The notes under the pieces are model-generated. The model was not told where the DNA came from. It did no database searches and saw only the letters and a list, made by a program, of their open reading frames with translations. Positions 8,800 through 17,460 of a stretch of 64,000 nucleotides of DNA are shown here, piece after piece. The first letter of the stretch is position 1. Every line of letters begins with the position of its first letter. The stretch is from an uncultured Lachnospiraceae bacterium (GTDB lineage Bacteria > Bacillota > Clostridia > Lachnospirales > Lachnospiraceae). Location of the stretch: assembly GCA_910587635.1 (NCBI GenBank), contig CAJUNB010000005.1, positions 1 to 64,000 on the forward strand, written 5' to 3'. The translations under genes and the position numbers were made by a program.

Positions 8800-9834
8800 A
8801 TGTTCCAGAACAAAAAATCTGTCGGGATTGCAGCAGGCATGTTGAGGTGTCTGCTGCTGGCAGGCTGTGGTCTTCATAAAGCTTCCGTGGAAAATGATGT
8901 TTCTGCGAAGGGGAAAAGCGGGGCGTCCAAAGAAGTGCAGAAGCAACAATCAGGGCAGGAAACTTTGGCTAGAGAGGAAACGGCAGAAGATAATGACAAC
9001 GATGGATATCAGAAAGGAAATTCTATAGAGGAGCAGACTTTTGTGGTAAATCTGTGCCCTTTCGGGCAGGTGACTTTTGCCTCTTATGAGCCGGACGTTT
9101 CTGATGATCCTTTTGCAGACGCAGTGTTTCTGATCAAAAAAGATGACGAGGTACTTTTGCAGCTTCCGGGAATGACAGCGGACAATTCTGGAAATGAGGT
9201 ATTTGAACAGGTGGAGGCCGTTTCTTTCCTGGACTATAATTATGACAATTATGATGATATTATCGTGATTGTCAGTTATCGTCCGGGCGATACTCTATCT
9301 TCGAACTCTCGCCATACGACAGTACGCTATTACAGTGGGACGGCAGAGGGAAGTTTTGTCTATGAAGAACAGATGTCGGTGAACGCATCGGAGGCACTTG
9401 CGGAGATTCCACAGCTTGTGGAAATAGGAATCGATGAGGCCACCGGCAGCAGAGTCATCCACTATGAAAATGGAAGCGTTCATGTCACACAGCTGAACCG
9501 ACTCTATTTCAGTTATATTCCCCATGGAAATTTGCTGTGTAATTCTGAAGGGCATATGGACTATTATTATGATTATGTATACAAACTGATAGATGGCGAG
9601 ATGACACTGATCGCATCGGGAACTTATGGGGCTGCAGATAACAGCAACGTACAGGTGGACGAGAATGGCGAGCCCATTTATGAATATAGATGGGAAGGCG
9701 TGGAAATGAGTGAAGAGGATTATCAAAAAGAATTGGCCAAGGTATATGACATATCAAGGGCAGAGAGCTGTGCCTATGATGATCTGGTTTCCGCAGATGA
9801 GATGAAGAAAGCCGTGGCAACATATAGGAAATAA
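8800..9834 (+). CDS. predicted lipoprotein, unknown function
   Basis: A 344-residue secreted protein. The N-terminus is a signal sequence with basic NKK, a hydrophobic stretch and the lipobox LLAGC, so the mature protein should be lipid-anchored at about Cys 21. A Ser/Lys/Glu-rich linker follows to about residue 75, then a folded region with acidic YNYDNYDDI and repeated aromatic strands that could bind metal or resemble a beta-propeller fragment. No family was recognised. The ATG at 8800 follows GAAAGGGGAT; the longer frame from 8683 starts inside the upstream repeat. Confidence 0.75.
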   Translation: MFQNKKSVGIAAGMLRCLLLAGCGLHKASVENDVSAKGKSGASKEVQKQQSGQETLAREETAEDNDNDGYQKGNSIEEQTFVVNLCPFGQVTFASYEPDVSDDPFADAVFLIKKDDEVLLQLPGMTADNSGNEVFEQVEAVSFLDYNYDNYDDIIVIVSYRPGDTLSSNSRHTTVRYYSGTAEGSFVYEEQMSVNASEALAEIPQLVEIGIDEATGSRVIHYENGSVHVTQLNRLYFSYIPHGNLLCNSEGHMDYYYDYVYKLIDGEMTLIASGTYGAADNSNVQVDENGEPIYEYRWEGVEMSEEDYQKELAKVYDISRAESCAYDDLVSADEMKKAVATYRK

Positions 9835-9883
9835 AGTATTCATAATTTCCATTAATTTGAGACAATCATCTTCATATTTTATA

Positions 9884-9912
9884 TTGTAATTTTCGGGTCG
9901 ATTGGGTATAAT
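9884..9912 (+). promoter_or_regulatory. promoter of the 6S RNA gene
   Basis: TTGTAA (9884-9889), a 17-nt spacer and a consensus TATAAT (9907-9912). It fires into the structured RNA starting at about 9917-9919, not into a coding frame. Confidence 0.75.
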
Positions 9913-9915
9913 GAT

Positions 9916-10142
9916 AGTAACCTGAGATGTGGACAAAATTCTTGTTATTTTTGAACCTACATTTACTTTAAACGGGATTCCTATATCGCCGGACTAATGT
10001 CAAGCCTTCATTGCGCAGAGGAAGACAGGCATCCGTGCTGCGGTCACCCACCTGGCGCAAGCTAGGAGTCAAAAGACAGGAACCACATTTTAGGGATACT
10101 GAAGATAAAAGGCAGTTGTGGATGAAGCAACTGCCTTTTATC
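9916..10142 (+). ncRNA. ssrS: 6S RNA
   Basis: This gene-free stretch folds like 6S RNA, which binds and inhibits the sigma-A RNA polymerase holoenzyme. The 5' CCTGAGATGTGG (9921-9932) pairs along its full length, with two G-U pairs, with CCACATTTTAGG (10083-10094). The stem continues with AGTA (9916-9919) against TACT (10097-10100). A large internal bubble follows, then a distal stem that includes GATTCCTA against TAGGAGTC. The mature RNA would be about 185 nt. A 15-bp terminator hairpin (GATAAAAGGCAGTTG / CAACTGCCTTTTATC, 10104-10142) ends the transcript. The name rests on architecture and remembered similarity, not a covariance search. Confidence 0.75.
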
Positions 10143-10144
10143 AT

Positions 10145-10318
10145 GCGCAGCTCGCGGAGAGGAAGATACCGCAGCCGCGGACCGCTCGCGCGCAGGGAAT
10201 CCAGCGAAGCTGGATTCTATAAGAAGGCAGCTCGCGGAGAGGAAGATACCGCAGCCGCGGACCGCTCGCGCGCAGGGAATCCAGCGAAGCTGGATTCTAT
10301 AAGAAGGCAGCTCGCGGA
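10145..10318. repeat. 80-bp tandem duplication of a palindromic repeat
   Basis: Two copies with a period of exactly 80 bp (GCAGCTCGCGG at 10147, 10227 and a fragment at 10307) separate the 6S terminator from the SpoIID gene. Each copy holds GCAGCTCGCGGAGAGGAAG, a CCGCGGACCGCTCGCGCGCAG GC-rich palindrome and GAATCCAGC-GAA-GCTGGATTC, a perfect 9-bp hairpin. It shares the GCAGCTCGCGG core with the elements near 3.9 and 8.6 kb. Confidence 0.85.
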
Positions 10319-10341
10319 AAATCCAGTAAAGAGGAGGCAAT

Positions 10342-12393
10342 ATGGAAAAAAGATACCGGATGTGGTGGAAGGCATTCCTGATTATAGCAGGTCTGTTTCT
10401 TTTTTGCTTCCTGATCGGAAGACGGGAACCCGGAACCGACTATGAGAAGCAGGTACGGATCGGTCAGTATGAAACCGATGAGAACGTGGAAAAGATAGAG
10501 ACTACAATATTGGCATACGGTGAGATGATACAGGATGCACAGCCGGATGCGATACTGACGACAGAGGGAATCTATACATATGAACGGGAAGAGATAGAGA
10601 GCTTTTTATATAAAAACGTAAAAGCCTATATCAGAGATAACAGAATATTGGATGTGGAAGAGGCAAAGACACAGGAACCGACGGTGCTTTCGAATCTATG
10701 GATCAGCGAAGTGGAAGAGGAGAGCGTGCTGTGTTTTTGGTTGGGGATCAGTTTTTCTGTACCGTTCCAGACCGAGAAGATCAATCGGGAACAGGTGGCA
10801 GATCTGATATTCCGGGACGGAGAGATTGCGGAGTGCCATTTCAAGAAAGAGAAAGTGACAGCAAAGCTGTTAGGGGTAAGCAAAGATAAAGTCAGTCTTC
10901 CGGGAGGGGATATACCTCTTTCTGAAGACGCAAAGGCATACAGACTCTATGGGGACCTTGCAGAGATTCCCATGGGAGAATTGCCGATCGGATATGAAAA
11001 TACAGATTTCGTAGTGGACGGAGGGAAAATATGTGCTTTTCTCGTGACGCGGGAAGACAGTATGGACACCATTCGAGTGTTGCTGCAGAGTGGAAACTAT
11101 GGAGGCAGATTCCATGAAAATGTAGAAGTATCTGCGGATTGTGGCTTTACCCTGCGGTATGGAGAAGAGGCAGAGGAACATGGTAGTGATGAAATTGTCA
11201 GTATCACGGGAGATTCGCCGTATTTTGAACAGAATGAACGGATTTTTCTGACTCTGTATGCCAATGGTGGGAGGTTTGTGATCTCTTCTATAGAGAGGGC
11301 CAGGGAACGAACTGATTATAGAGGAAGTCTGGAAATCATAAAGACAGAAGATGGACTTGCAGTTATCAATGAGTTGCTGCTGGAGGAATATCTGTACGCA
11401 GTGGTTCCGAGTGAAATGCCGGCCTCTTATCCGTCGGAAAGTCTGAAGGCACAGGCTGTCTGCGCGAGAACCTATGCCTATCAGCATATGAAAGAAGCAA
11501 AATTACCGGAATTGGGTGCGCATGTAGATGACAGCACTTCTTTTCAGGTGTATGGCAATACGGAGGAGCGGGTAGAGACGACAGATGCCATCAAGGCAAC
11601 AAAAGGTCAGCTGCTTGTCTGTGAAGGAAAACCGATTGGTGCTTATTATTATTCCACTTCCTGTGGGTATGGTACGGATGTGAACGCCTGGAATACGGAA
11701 GAGACAGAAGGCGAAATTTATTTGCAGGCAAGGAAAATTGCAGATGCGGAACAGATGGAGCGACAGAAAGACGGCTATTTCCCGGAAGCCGAAGAACTGA
11801 AGGAGGAAGAGGCGTTTGCCCGTTTTCTGGAAGAAAAGCGGGAGGGATATTACGAGAGTGAAGAAGTCTGGTACCGCTGGGAATATAAAGTAGATGAAAT
11901 AGATATAGAAGAGATGGAACAGCGCCTGTCACAGCGATATGAAGTGCAGCCTGCTTCTGTCCTTACAGAGACGGAGGAAGGTATATTCGCGAGTCAACCC
12001 ATTGGAAAGATTGGAACGATAGAAGAGATCAGCATTGCAAAAAGAAATGCCGGAGGAGGGGCAGCACAGCTTCTGATTACAGGCAGCGAAGGAACCTATA
12101 TGGTACAGACGGAATATAATATCAGATATGTCCTGACAAACGGCAGTCATCCGGTTATCCGTCAGGACGGGACAGAGGTTTCGTCAGATACCATTCTTCC
12201 CAGTGCGTTTGTTGTAGTAACGACTGGTAAGGAAGAAGAAAATGTGGTAGGATATACCGTAACCGGAGGCGGCTATGGACATGGCATTGGTATGAGCCAG
12301 AACGGTGCAAAACAGATGGCTCTTGCCGGCCTGACAGAGGAAGAGATACTGGCATTTTTTTATGAAGGCAGTCAGATCGAAGAAATTTATTAG
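10342..12393 (+). CDS. SpoIID/LytB domain protein with long N-terminal extension
   Basis: A 683-residue membrane-anchored protein. Residues 7-27 (FLIIAGLFLFCFLIG) form the anchor. The SpoIID domain begins at about residue 330: EEYLYAVVPSEMP contains the conserved glutamate, followed by SLKAQAVCARTYAY, YYYSTSCGYG and the C-terminal GYGHGIGMSQNGA. SpoIID proteins are lytic transglycosylases that remodel peptidoglycan during engulfment. B. subtilis SpoIID is about half this length; here a roughly 300-residue N-terminal region and an acidic insert near residues 450-550 are extra. AAGAGGAGG precedes the ATG. It may be a paralogue acting in vegetative cells rather than SpoIID itself. Confidence 0.85.
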   Translation: MEKRYRMWWKAFLIIAGLFLFCFLIGRREPGTDYEKQVRIGQYETDENVEKIETTILAYGEMIQDAQPDAILTTEGIYTYEREEIESFLYKNVKAYIRDNRILDVEEAKTQEPTVLSNLWISEVEEESVLCFWLGISFSVPFQTEKINREQVADLIFRDGEIAECHFKKEKVTAKLLGVSKDKVSLPGGDIPLSEDAKAYRLYGDLAEIPMGELPIGYENTDFVVDGGKICAFLVTREDSMDTIRVLLQSGNYGGRFHENVEVSADCGFTLRYGEEAEEHGSDEIVSITGDSPYFEQNERIFLTLYANGGRFVISSIERARERTDYRGSLEIIKTEDGLAVINELLLEEYLYAVVPSEMPASYPSESLKAQAVCARTYAYQHMKEAKLPELGAHVDDSTSFQVYGNTEERVETTDAIKATKGQLLVCEGKPIGAYYYSTSCGYGTDVNAWNTEETEGEIYLQARKIADAEQMERQKDGYFPEAEELKEEEAFARFLEEKREGYYESEEVWYRWEYKVDEIDIEEMEQRLSQRYEVQPASVLTETEEGIFASQPIGKIGTIEEISIAKRNAGGGAAQLLITGSEGTYMVQTEYNIRYVLTNGSHPVIRQDGTEVSSDTILPSAFVVVTTGKEEENVVGYTVTGGGYGHGIGMSQNGAKQMALAGLTEEEILAFFYEGSQIEEIY

Positions 12394-12468
12394 TGTATTC
12401 AATGGGAGTCGAAGGTATCTTTAGAGGAAGGTAAATGAGACGGTATATTGGTAGTATGGAGAGAAAAA

Positions 12469-13326
12469 ATGATTCGTAAATTGTATGAAATTATGCGCAA
12501 TTTTACAAAACAGGTCTCACAGGACAATGTGAGTGCCCATGCGGCCAGTACGGCATTTTTCCTTTTCCTCTCTCTGATTCCGCTCCTGATGCTCGTCTGT
12601 GCCATTCTTCCCTATACCCCGGTGACTGAGGCGGTGTTAATGAAGTTTCTTGTGGAACTGACACCGGATTCGGCCAATGCTCTCGTTCTTTATCTGGTGG
12701 GAGAGGTATATGACCAGTCTGCCGGGGTACTTTCGGCAGCGGCGATTGTTACGGTATGGATTGCAGCCAAGGGAATGATGGCATTGATACGGGGATTAAA
12801 TGCCGTCAACGGAATACGGGAGCAGCGCAATTATTTTGTTTTGCGAATAGAAGCCTGTCTGTATACGGTACTGATGCTGGCGGCCATGATTGTGGCACTT
12901 GTCCTGCTTGTATTTGGCAATACACTGTCCACTGTCCTCTTTCGAAAGATGCCGGCACTGGGTGCTTTTATTCGTTTCTTCCTTCAAATTCGTTTTCTGT
13001 CAGTTTGGCTCATACTGACTCTTGTCTTTGCCATTATCTATACATATGTACCGAAAATCAAAACGAGATTTCGTTATCAGATACCGGGGGCGCTGTTGGC
13101 GGCTGTGGCGTGGAGCATTTTTTCCTGGGGTTTTTCTGTCTATGTGGACCGATATAACGGTCTCAATATGTATGGAAATCTGACGACAATCATCATCATC
13201 ATGCTCTGGCTCTATTTCTGTATGTATTTACTTCTGGTGGGTGCCAATATGAACCGGTATTTCAATCCGGCCATCCGTTATCTTTACCGGAAACGAAAGG
13301 AGAGAAAACTGCAAAACAGAGTATAA
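12469..13326 (+). CDS. YihY/UPF0761 family membrane protein
   Basis: A 285-residue inner-membrane protein with about six transmembrane segments (for example FFLFLSLIPLLMLVCAIL and IIIIMLWLYFCMYLLLVGA). The family signature SAHAASTAFFLFLSLIPLL at the N-terminus and the terminal GANMNRY are typical. Members were once called RNase BN, which is now regarded as wrong; some are linked to envelope functions. ATG 12469 follows GGAGAG at a good distance; a TTG at 12448 is less likely. The stop lies 4 nt from the convergent LacI gene, with no terminator between. Confidence 0.88.
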   Translation: MIRKLYEIMRNFTKQVSQDNVSAHAASTAFFLFLSLIPLLMLVCAILPYTPVTEAVLMKFLVELTPDSANALVLYLVGEVYDQSAGVLSAAAIVTVWIAAKGMMALIRGLNAVNGIREQRNYFVLRIEACLYTVLMLAAMIVALVLLVFGNTLSTVLFRKMPALGAFIRFFLQIRFLSVWLILTLVFAIIYTYVPKIKTRFRYQIPGALLAAVAWSIFSWGFSVYVDRYNGLNMYGNLTTIIIIMLWLYFCMYLLLVGANMNRYFNPAIRYLYRKRKERKLQNRV

Positions 13327-13330
13327 ATTT

Positions 13331-14374
13331 TTAATTTCCGATTTCTATCAGATCACATTCAATAAATTCCTGGATGCACGGGAACTGATCGGGCTGTTTG
13401 ATCTGTCCCAGTAGTGCGTCCAGTGCTCTTTCTGCAATTTCTTTTGGCCGTTGCGCCATTATGCTGACAATTCTCTGGCAAATATCTCTGTGGGTTCCAA
13501 AACTGTATTCTGTAAAGGAAAGATCAAAGTCGTCAAAGACGGCCACTTCAAAATGATCCCGGTGGGCATATTTGGTACAGGCGATCAGATCAAAAAAATG
13601 CCGGATATCCGCACCGGTATGTATAATAAAGGCAGTAAATTCTGCGGAAGATTCCAGCAGGGAATAGATGGGCTGCTGGCGGTAGTCCCGTTCGGGATAG
13701 ATGATCTCATTCGTTCCCCGCAGGTTGTGCTGACTCATTGCTTCATAGTATCCGGCAATCCTCTGGAGGGAAACATTGGTCAGGGTGGATTTGTCCTGAA
13801 TAAAACTGAGAATATTTTTATGTCCCCGGCGAATCAGACTCTCTGTCAGTTCTTTCATCGCTTTTTTATTTTCTGAAGTAATAAAAGAGTAGGAGGTATC
13901 AGTCGGATAGCAGTCAATAAAGACAAAGGGAATCTGGCTCCGCTCCAGCTTTTCCAAATATTTTTTGTTGCTGGCATTGGAATAGGAGTCAAATATGATA
14001 CCGGATACATTCATTGTACAGCATAGGTCGATATATTTCAGTTCCAGTGAAGTGTTTTCGATACTGTCAAATACAATGACGGAGTAACCGTTACGGTATG
14101 CTTTGTGGGTGATCGTATCACAGAGAGACATCATGAAATTTGTGCCGAGATGAGGCAGGAAGAGTGCAATTGTTTTATTTAGTTTGGGAACGGGGGCATC
14201 CTGCAAAATTTTTCCGCTGGGAATATAGTCCATTGCGTTGGCCAGGTTTAAGATTTCCAGACGCTTTTCTTCAGACACTCTCACGGGGCGGTTGTTCAGG
14301 ACTTTAGATACAAGGGATTTGGAGACATAGGCCTTATCGGCAATATCGTCCAGTGTTACACGTTTTCTTTTCAT
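13331..14374 (-). CDS. LacI-family transcriptional regulator
   Basis: A 347-residue repressor or activator. The N-terminal HTH reads TLDDIADKAYVSKSLVSKVL with the hinge-helix region after it. A periplasmic-binding-protein-like sensor domain (about 60-347) follows, with IALFLPHLGTNF and AVFDDFD strand motifs. ATG 14374 follows AGAGGA; eleven upstream residues in frame lack a ribosome binding site. It is divergent from the ABC importer across a 421-nt region, which suggests that it controls that operon in response to the imported ligand. This is inferred from position. Confidence 0.9.
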   Translation of the reverse strand: MKRKRVTLDDIADKAYVSKSLVSKVLNNRPVRVSEEKRLEILNLANAMDYIPSGKILQDAPVPKLNKTIALFLPHLGTNFMMSLCDTITHKAYRNGYSVIVFDSIENTSLELKYIDLCCTMNVSGIIFDSYSNASNKKYLEKLERSQIPFVFIDCYPTDTSYSFITSENKKAMKELTESLIRRGHKNILSFIQDKSTLTNVSLQRIAGYYEAMSQHNLRGTNEIIYPERDYRQQPIYSLLESSAEFTAFIIHTGADIRHFFDLIACTKYAHRDHFEVAVFDDFDLSFTEYSFGTHRDICQRIVSIMAQRPKEIAERALDALLGQIKQPDQFPCIQEFIECDLIEIGN

Positions 14375-14795
14375 ATTTTCCTCTTTCTGACACGAGAATT
14401 TTTTCAAACCTCTATCCTGTTATGCAGTATGGTTCAGTCGTGGTTTCCCTCAACAACTGATAAATATATGGTAAATATTTGATTTAGATAAGTTTACCAA
14501 TTATTAAAAAAGAAGTCAACATGGGTATTCCAGATTGTAGGGAAAATTTCTGGAAAAATGAAAATATTCTATCTGAAAATATATTTATATACGATAAAAT
14601 AAGCAATTATATATTGAAAAAGACACAAATTAAAGAAAAATTGTTGAATTTGCATAAAATATAAGAATATATTTTGTCTGAAATTCCATGAAAGTTTTTC
14701 TTGTGATAAACATTGAACCAATGATAAAGTATTTGTAATCTCGAGGGAATAATAGAATGGAAAAATAAGATATTTGCGAAAAGGCAGGGTATGGC
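14375..14795. promoter_or_regulatory. divergent control region, possible LacI-type operator
   Basis: An AT-rich 421-nt region with no gene. TGGTAAA (14469-14475) and TTTACCA (14493-14499) form a perfect inverted repeat with 17 nt between, a candidate operator. TTGTGA (14701-14706), 18 nt and TAAAGT (14725-14730) could be the promoter of the ABC operon; ATTG-AAC-CAAT lies inside that spacer. Confidence 0.4.
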
Positions 14796-16274
14796 ATGAA
14801 GGAATATATTTTAGAAATGAACCATATCAGTAAAATTTATGATGGTATCCATGCATTGCATGATGTGAGCCTGCAACTGAAACGGGGAGAGGTACTCTGT
14901 CTCTGCGGGGAAAACGGTGCCGGCAAATCTACACTGATGAAAATCCTGGCAGGTGTGGAAACGCCCACTACCGGAGAAATTTTAATTGACGGAAACGAGG
15001 TACATATTACAAAGCCTATTGATTCCATTTATTTGGGAATCAGCATGGTGCATCAGGAACTGATACAGATCGAAGATATGTCCGTTGCCGAAAATATTTT
15101 TATCGGGCGTTATGAAACAAAGGCCGGATTTATCGATGAAAAGGCGCTTCGCAGACGCACGTCGGAATTGATGGAGCGGCTGAATCTTCAGTTTGATCCA
15201 GATTCTCTTGTACGACAGTACAGCGTAGCTCACAGGCAGCTGATTGAAATAATAAAAGCTCTTTCCCATGAGGCTTCCATACTTATTTTTGATGAGCCTA
15301 CAGCGGCACTGACACTGGAGGAGACAGGAGTGCTGTATCAGATTATCAGACAGCTTCGGGACGAGGGAATTGCCGTCATCCTGATTTCTCATCGTATGGA
15401 AGATATTTATGCGGTGGGTGATCGGGTCATGGTACTGCGAGACGGACAAGTATCCGGGGGCGGTGCAGTATCAGAACTGTCAGTGGACGATATTGTGAAA
15501 CTTATGGTAGGGAGGCAGATTACCCAGCAGTTTCCAGAGAAAACGAATCATCGTGGAGAAGTGGTACTGGCAGTGAAACATCTGGAAAATGACAGTATTT
15601 CGGATATTTCTTTTTCCCTTCACCGGGGAGAAATTCTGGGAATCGGCGGGCTGGTAGGCGCTGGAAGGACAGAACTGCTTCGTGCTATCTACGGGGTAGA
15701 TCGTTGTACCGGAGAGATGAAATTGGAAGGCAGAAAAATCTTGAATCGGACACCAATGGAAGGCCTGGAGAGGGGATTCGCTTTTGTACCGGAAGACAGG
15801 AAAGATCAGGGCCTGATATTAGAACAGTCTATTTTGCAGAATATGGTACTCAGTGTACTAAGAAAGTTGACTACTTTTGGCTTCATAAATTTTAGTAAAG
15901 AGAACAGTCTCTGCCATGACTATATCAATAAGTTGAAAATACGTTGTTCCGGGAAAAATATGACAGTTCGGATGCTCAGTGGAGGGAACCAGCAAAAAGT
16001 CGTTATCGGGAAGTGCCTGGCATCGGAGCCGAAGGTATTGCTGCTGGATGAACCGACGAGAGGTGTGGACGTGGGAGCAAAGGCAGAGATCTATAAGATG
16101 ATCAACGAACTGGCCAGTGGAGGGATGGCTATTATCGTTGTTTCATCTGAAATGACAGAACTTCTCGGGATCAGTGACCGGATACTTGTCATGCACGAAG
16201 GGCATCTGTCGGGGGAACTTTCTATGGAAGAAGCGAGCGAAGAGGCAATTATGAAGCTGGCAATTACTCACTGA
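14796..16274 (+). CDS. sugar-type ABC importer, duplicated ATPase subunit
   Basis: A 492-residue protein with two nucleotide-binding domains, the RbsA/MglA/XylG arrangement. Domain 1 has Walker A GENGAGKST and ILIFDEPTAALT. Domain 2 has the degenerate Walker A GLVGAGRTE, signature LSGGNQQK and LLLDEPTRGVD. The weak second P-loop is normal in this family. It powers uptake through the permease encoded 33 nt downstream. The substrate cannot be named from sequence. The start is ATG 14796 with AAAAGGCAGGG upstream, a modest ribosome binding site. Confidence 0.92.
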   Translation: MKEYILEMNHISKIYDGIHALHDVSLQLKRGEVLCLCGENGAGKSTLMKILAGVETPTTGEILIDGNEVHITKPIDSIYLGISMVHQELIQIEDMSVAENIFIGRYETKAGFIDEKALRRRTSELMERLNLQFDPDSLVRQYSVAHRQLIEIIKALSHEASILIFDEPTAALTLEETGVLYQIIRQLRDEGIAVILISHRMEDIYAVGDRVMVLRDGQVSGGGAVSELSVDDIVKLMVGRQITQQFPEKTNHRGEVVLAVKHLENDSISDISFSLHRGEILGIGGLVGAGRTELLRAIYGVDRCTGEMKLEGRKILNRTPMEGLERGFAFVPEDRKDQGLILEQSILQNMVLSVLRKLTTFGFINFSKENSLCHDYINKLKIRCSGKNMTVRMLSGGNQQKVVIGKCLASEPKVLLLDEPTRGVDVGAKAEIYKMINELASGGMAIIVVSSEMTELLGISDRILVMHEGHLSGELSMEEASEEAIMKLAITH

Positions 16275-16307
16275 CAGGATAAAAATGAGTGAACGGAGGA
16301 AAAGAGT

Positions 16308-17324
16308 ATGGATTCGAAAACAGTAAAGGATGACAGAAGCTTTCTGGATAAATTGATGGGATCAAAGTATTTTGAGCTCGTGGGACTGCTCTGCCTGATT
16401 ATCGTGTATTCTCTCATCGTGCAGAGCCGCAGCGGTAAATTTCTGTCTTTGAATAATATGGGAAATATTTTAAAGGAAATCGTTGTGTATGGCATTCTTT
16501 CCTGCGCACTGGCGTTTCCGCTGTTAAACGGGACCTTTGATCTATCCATCGAATCTACATGTGCCCTGGGTGGGACACTGTGTGGCCTTCTTGTGACAGA
16601 CGGTCTCTACGGACTGAAAACAGGTATGGGGATGGCAATTGTCATTTCCGTACTTCTCTGCTGCATCGTTGGCGTTGTTAACGGGATTATTGTATCCAGA
16701 ACAAAGATAGATCCTTTTATTGTCACTCTTGGTACGCAGACCGTTGTACGGGGCGTAGTCTATATTGTCAGTGACAATACAGCCGTCACCCAGCTTCCCC
16801 CGGCTTTTAAGAGCCTGAGTACAGGTACGATATTCGGCGTATCTGTTTCCGTATGGACGTTGATTTTCGTTTTTGCGGTGATGGCTCTTGTTTTGGGAAA
16901 GACTTCCTATGGCAGAAAGATCTATGCCATCGGCGGAAATTATCAGGCGGCATATAATTCGGGCATCAATGTAAAACGCATCCGCTTTTCCACTTATATT
17001 ATTGCAGCGGGGCTCTCCGCACTGGCCGGTATTCTTTCCACTGCCCGCGTTGGCTCTGCCACACCGGGGGCGGCCAGTGGCTATGCTACAATTGCGATTT
17101 CGGCATGTGCCATTGGCGGTGTGTCTCTATCGGGAGGAAAGGGACTGGCTATCGGCGTATTTCTGGGAGCGCTGATGATGGGGATGATTACCAATGGGAT
17201 GAATCTGATGTTTATCGGCTCTAACTGGCAGCTTGTTGCCAGAGGAGCCCTGATGGTGATTGCCGTATTCTATGCCCAGTGGTTTAACAAGATATCCAAC
17301 AGGGCAATTGCCAGAAAGAAATAG
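16308..17324 (+). CDS. sugar-type ABC importer, permease
   Basis: A 338-residue BPD_transp_2 family permease (RbsC-like) with eight to ten hydrophobic segments. The conserved cytoplasmic coupling region is NGIIVSRTKIDPFIVTLGTQTVVRG, and YAIGGNYQAAYNSGINVKR is the later family motif. Second gene of the importer operon. A GGAGG ribosome binding site precedes the ATG at 16308. It should form the channel with the ATPase and the binding lipoprotein downstream. Confidence 0.92.
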   Translation: MDSKTVKDDRSFLDKLMGSKYFELVGLLCLIIVYSLIVQSRSGKFLSLNNMGNILKEIVVYGILSCALAFPLLNGTFDLSIESTCALGGTLCGLLVTDGLYGLKTGMGMAIVISVLLCCIVGVVNGIIVSRTKIDPFIVTLGTQTVVRGVVYIVSDNTAVTQLPPAFKSLSTGTIFGVSVSVWTLIFVFAVMALVLGKTSYGRKIYAIGGNYQAAYNSGINVKRIRFSTYIIAAGLSALAGILSTARVGSATPGAASGYATIAISACAIGGVSLSGGKGLAIGVFLGALMMGMITNGMNLMFIGSNWQLVARGALMVIAVFYAQWFNKISNRAIARKK

Positions 17325-17460
17325 AACGGTATTTCAGGATAGTTTCTGCCGGTTCTTTGTGGCCACAGGATTGGGCAGCGATTATAGACAGATAACAAAG
17401 AAACATACCCGCATTGAACAAGGGTACAAAAAGAACAGATAAAGATAAAGGAGAGAAGTT

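Noticed and set aside
10011..10445. Open frame of 144 codons
   Set aside because: It runs through the 6S RNA, its terminator and the 80-bp repeats into the SpoIID gene. It has no ribosome binding site, and its translation is repeat-derived.
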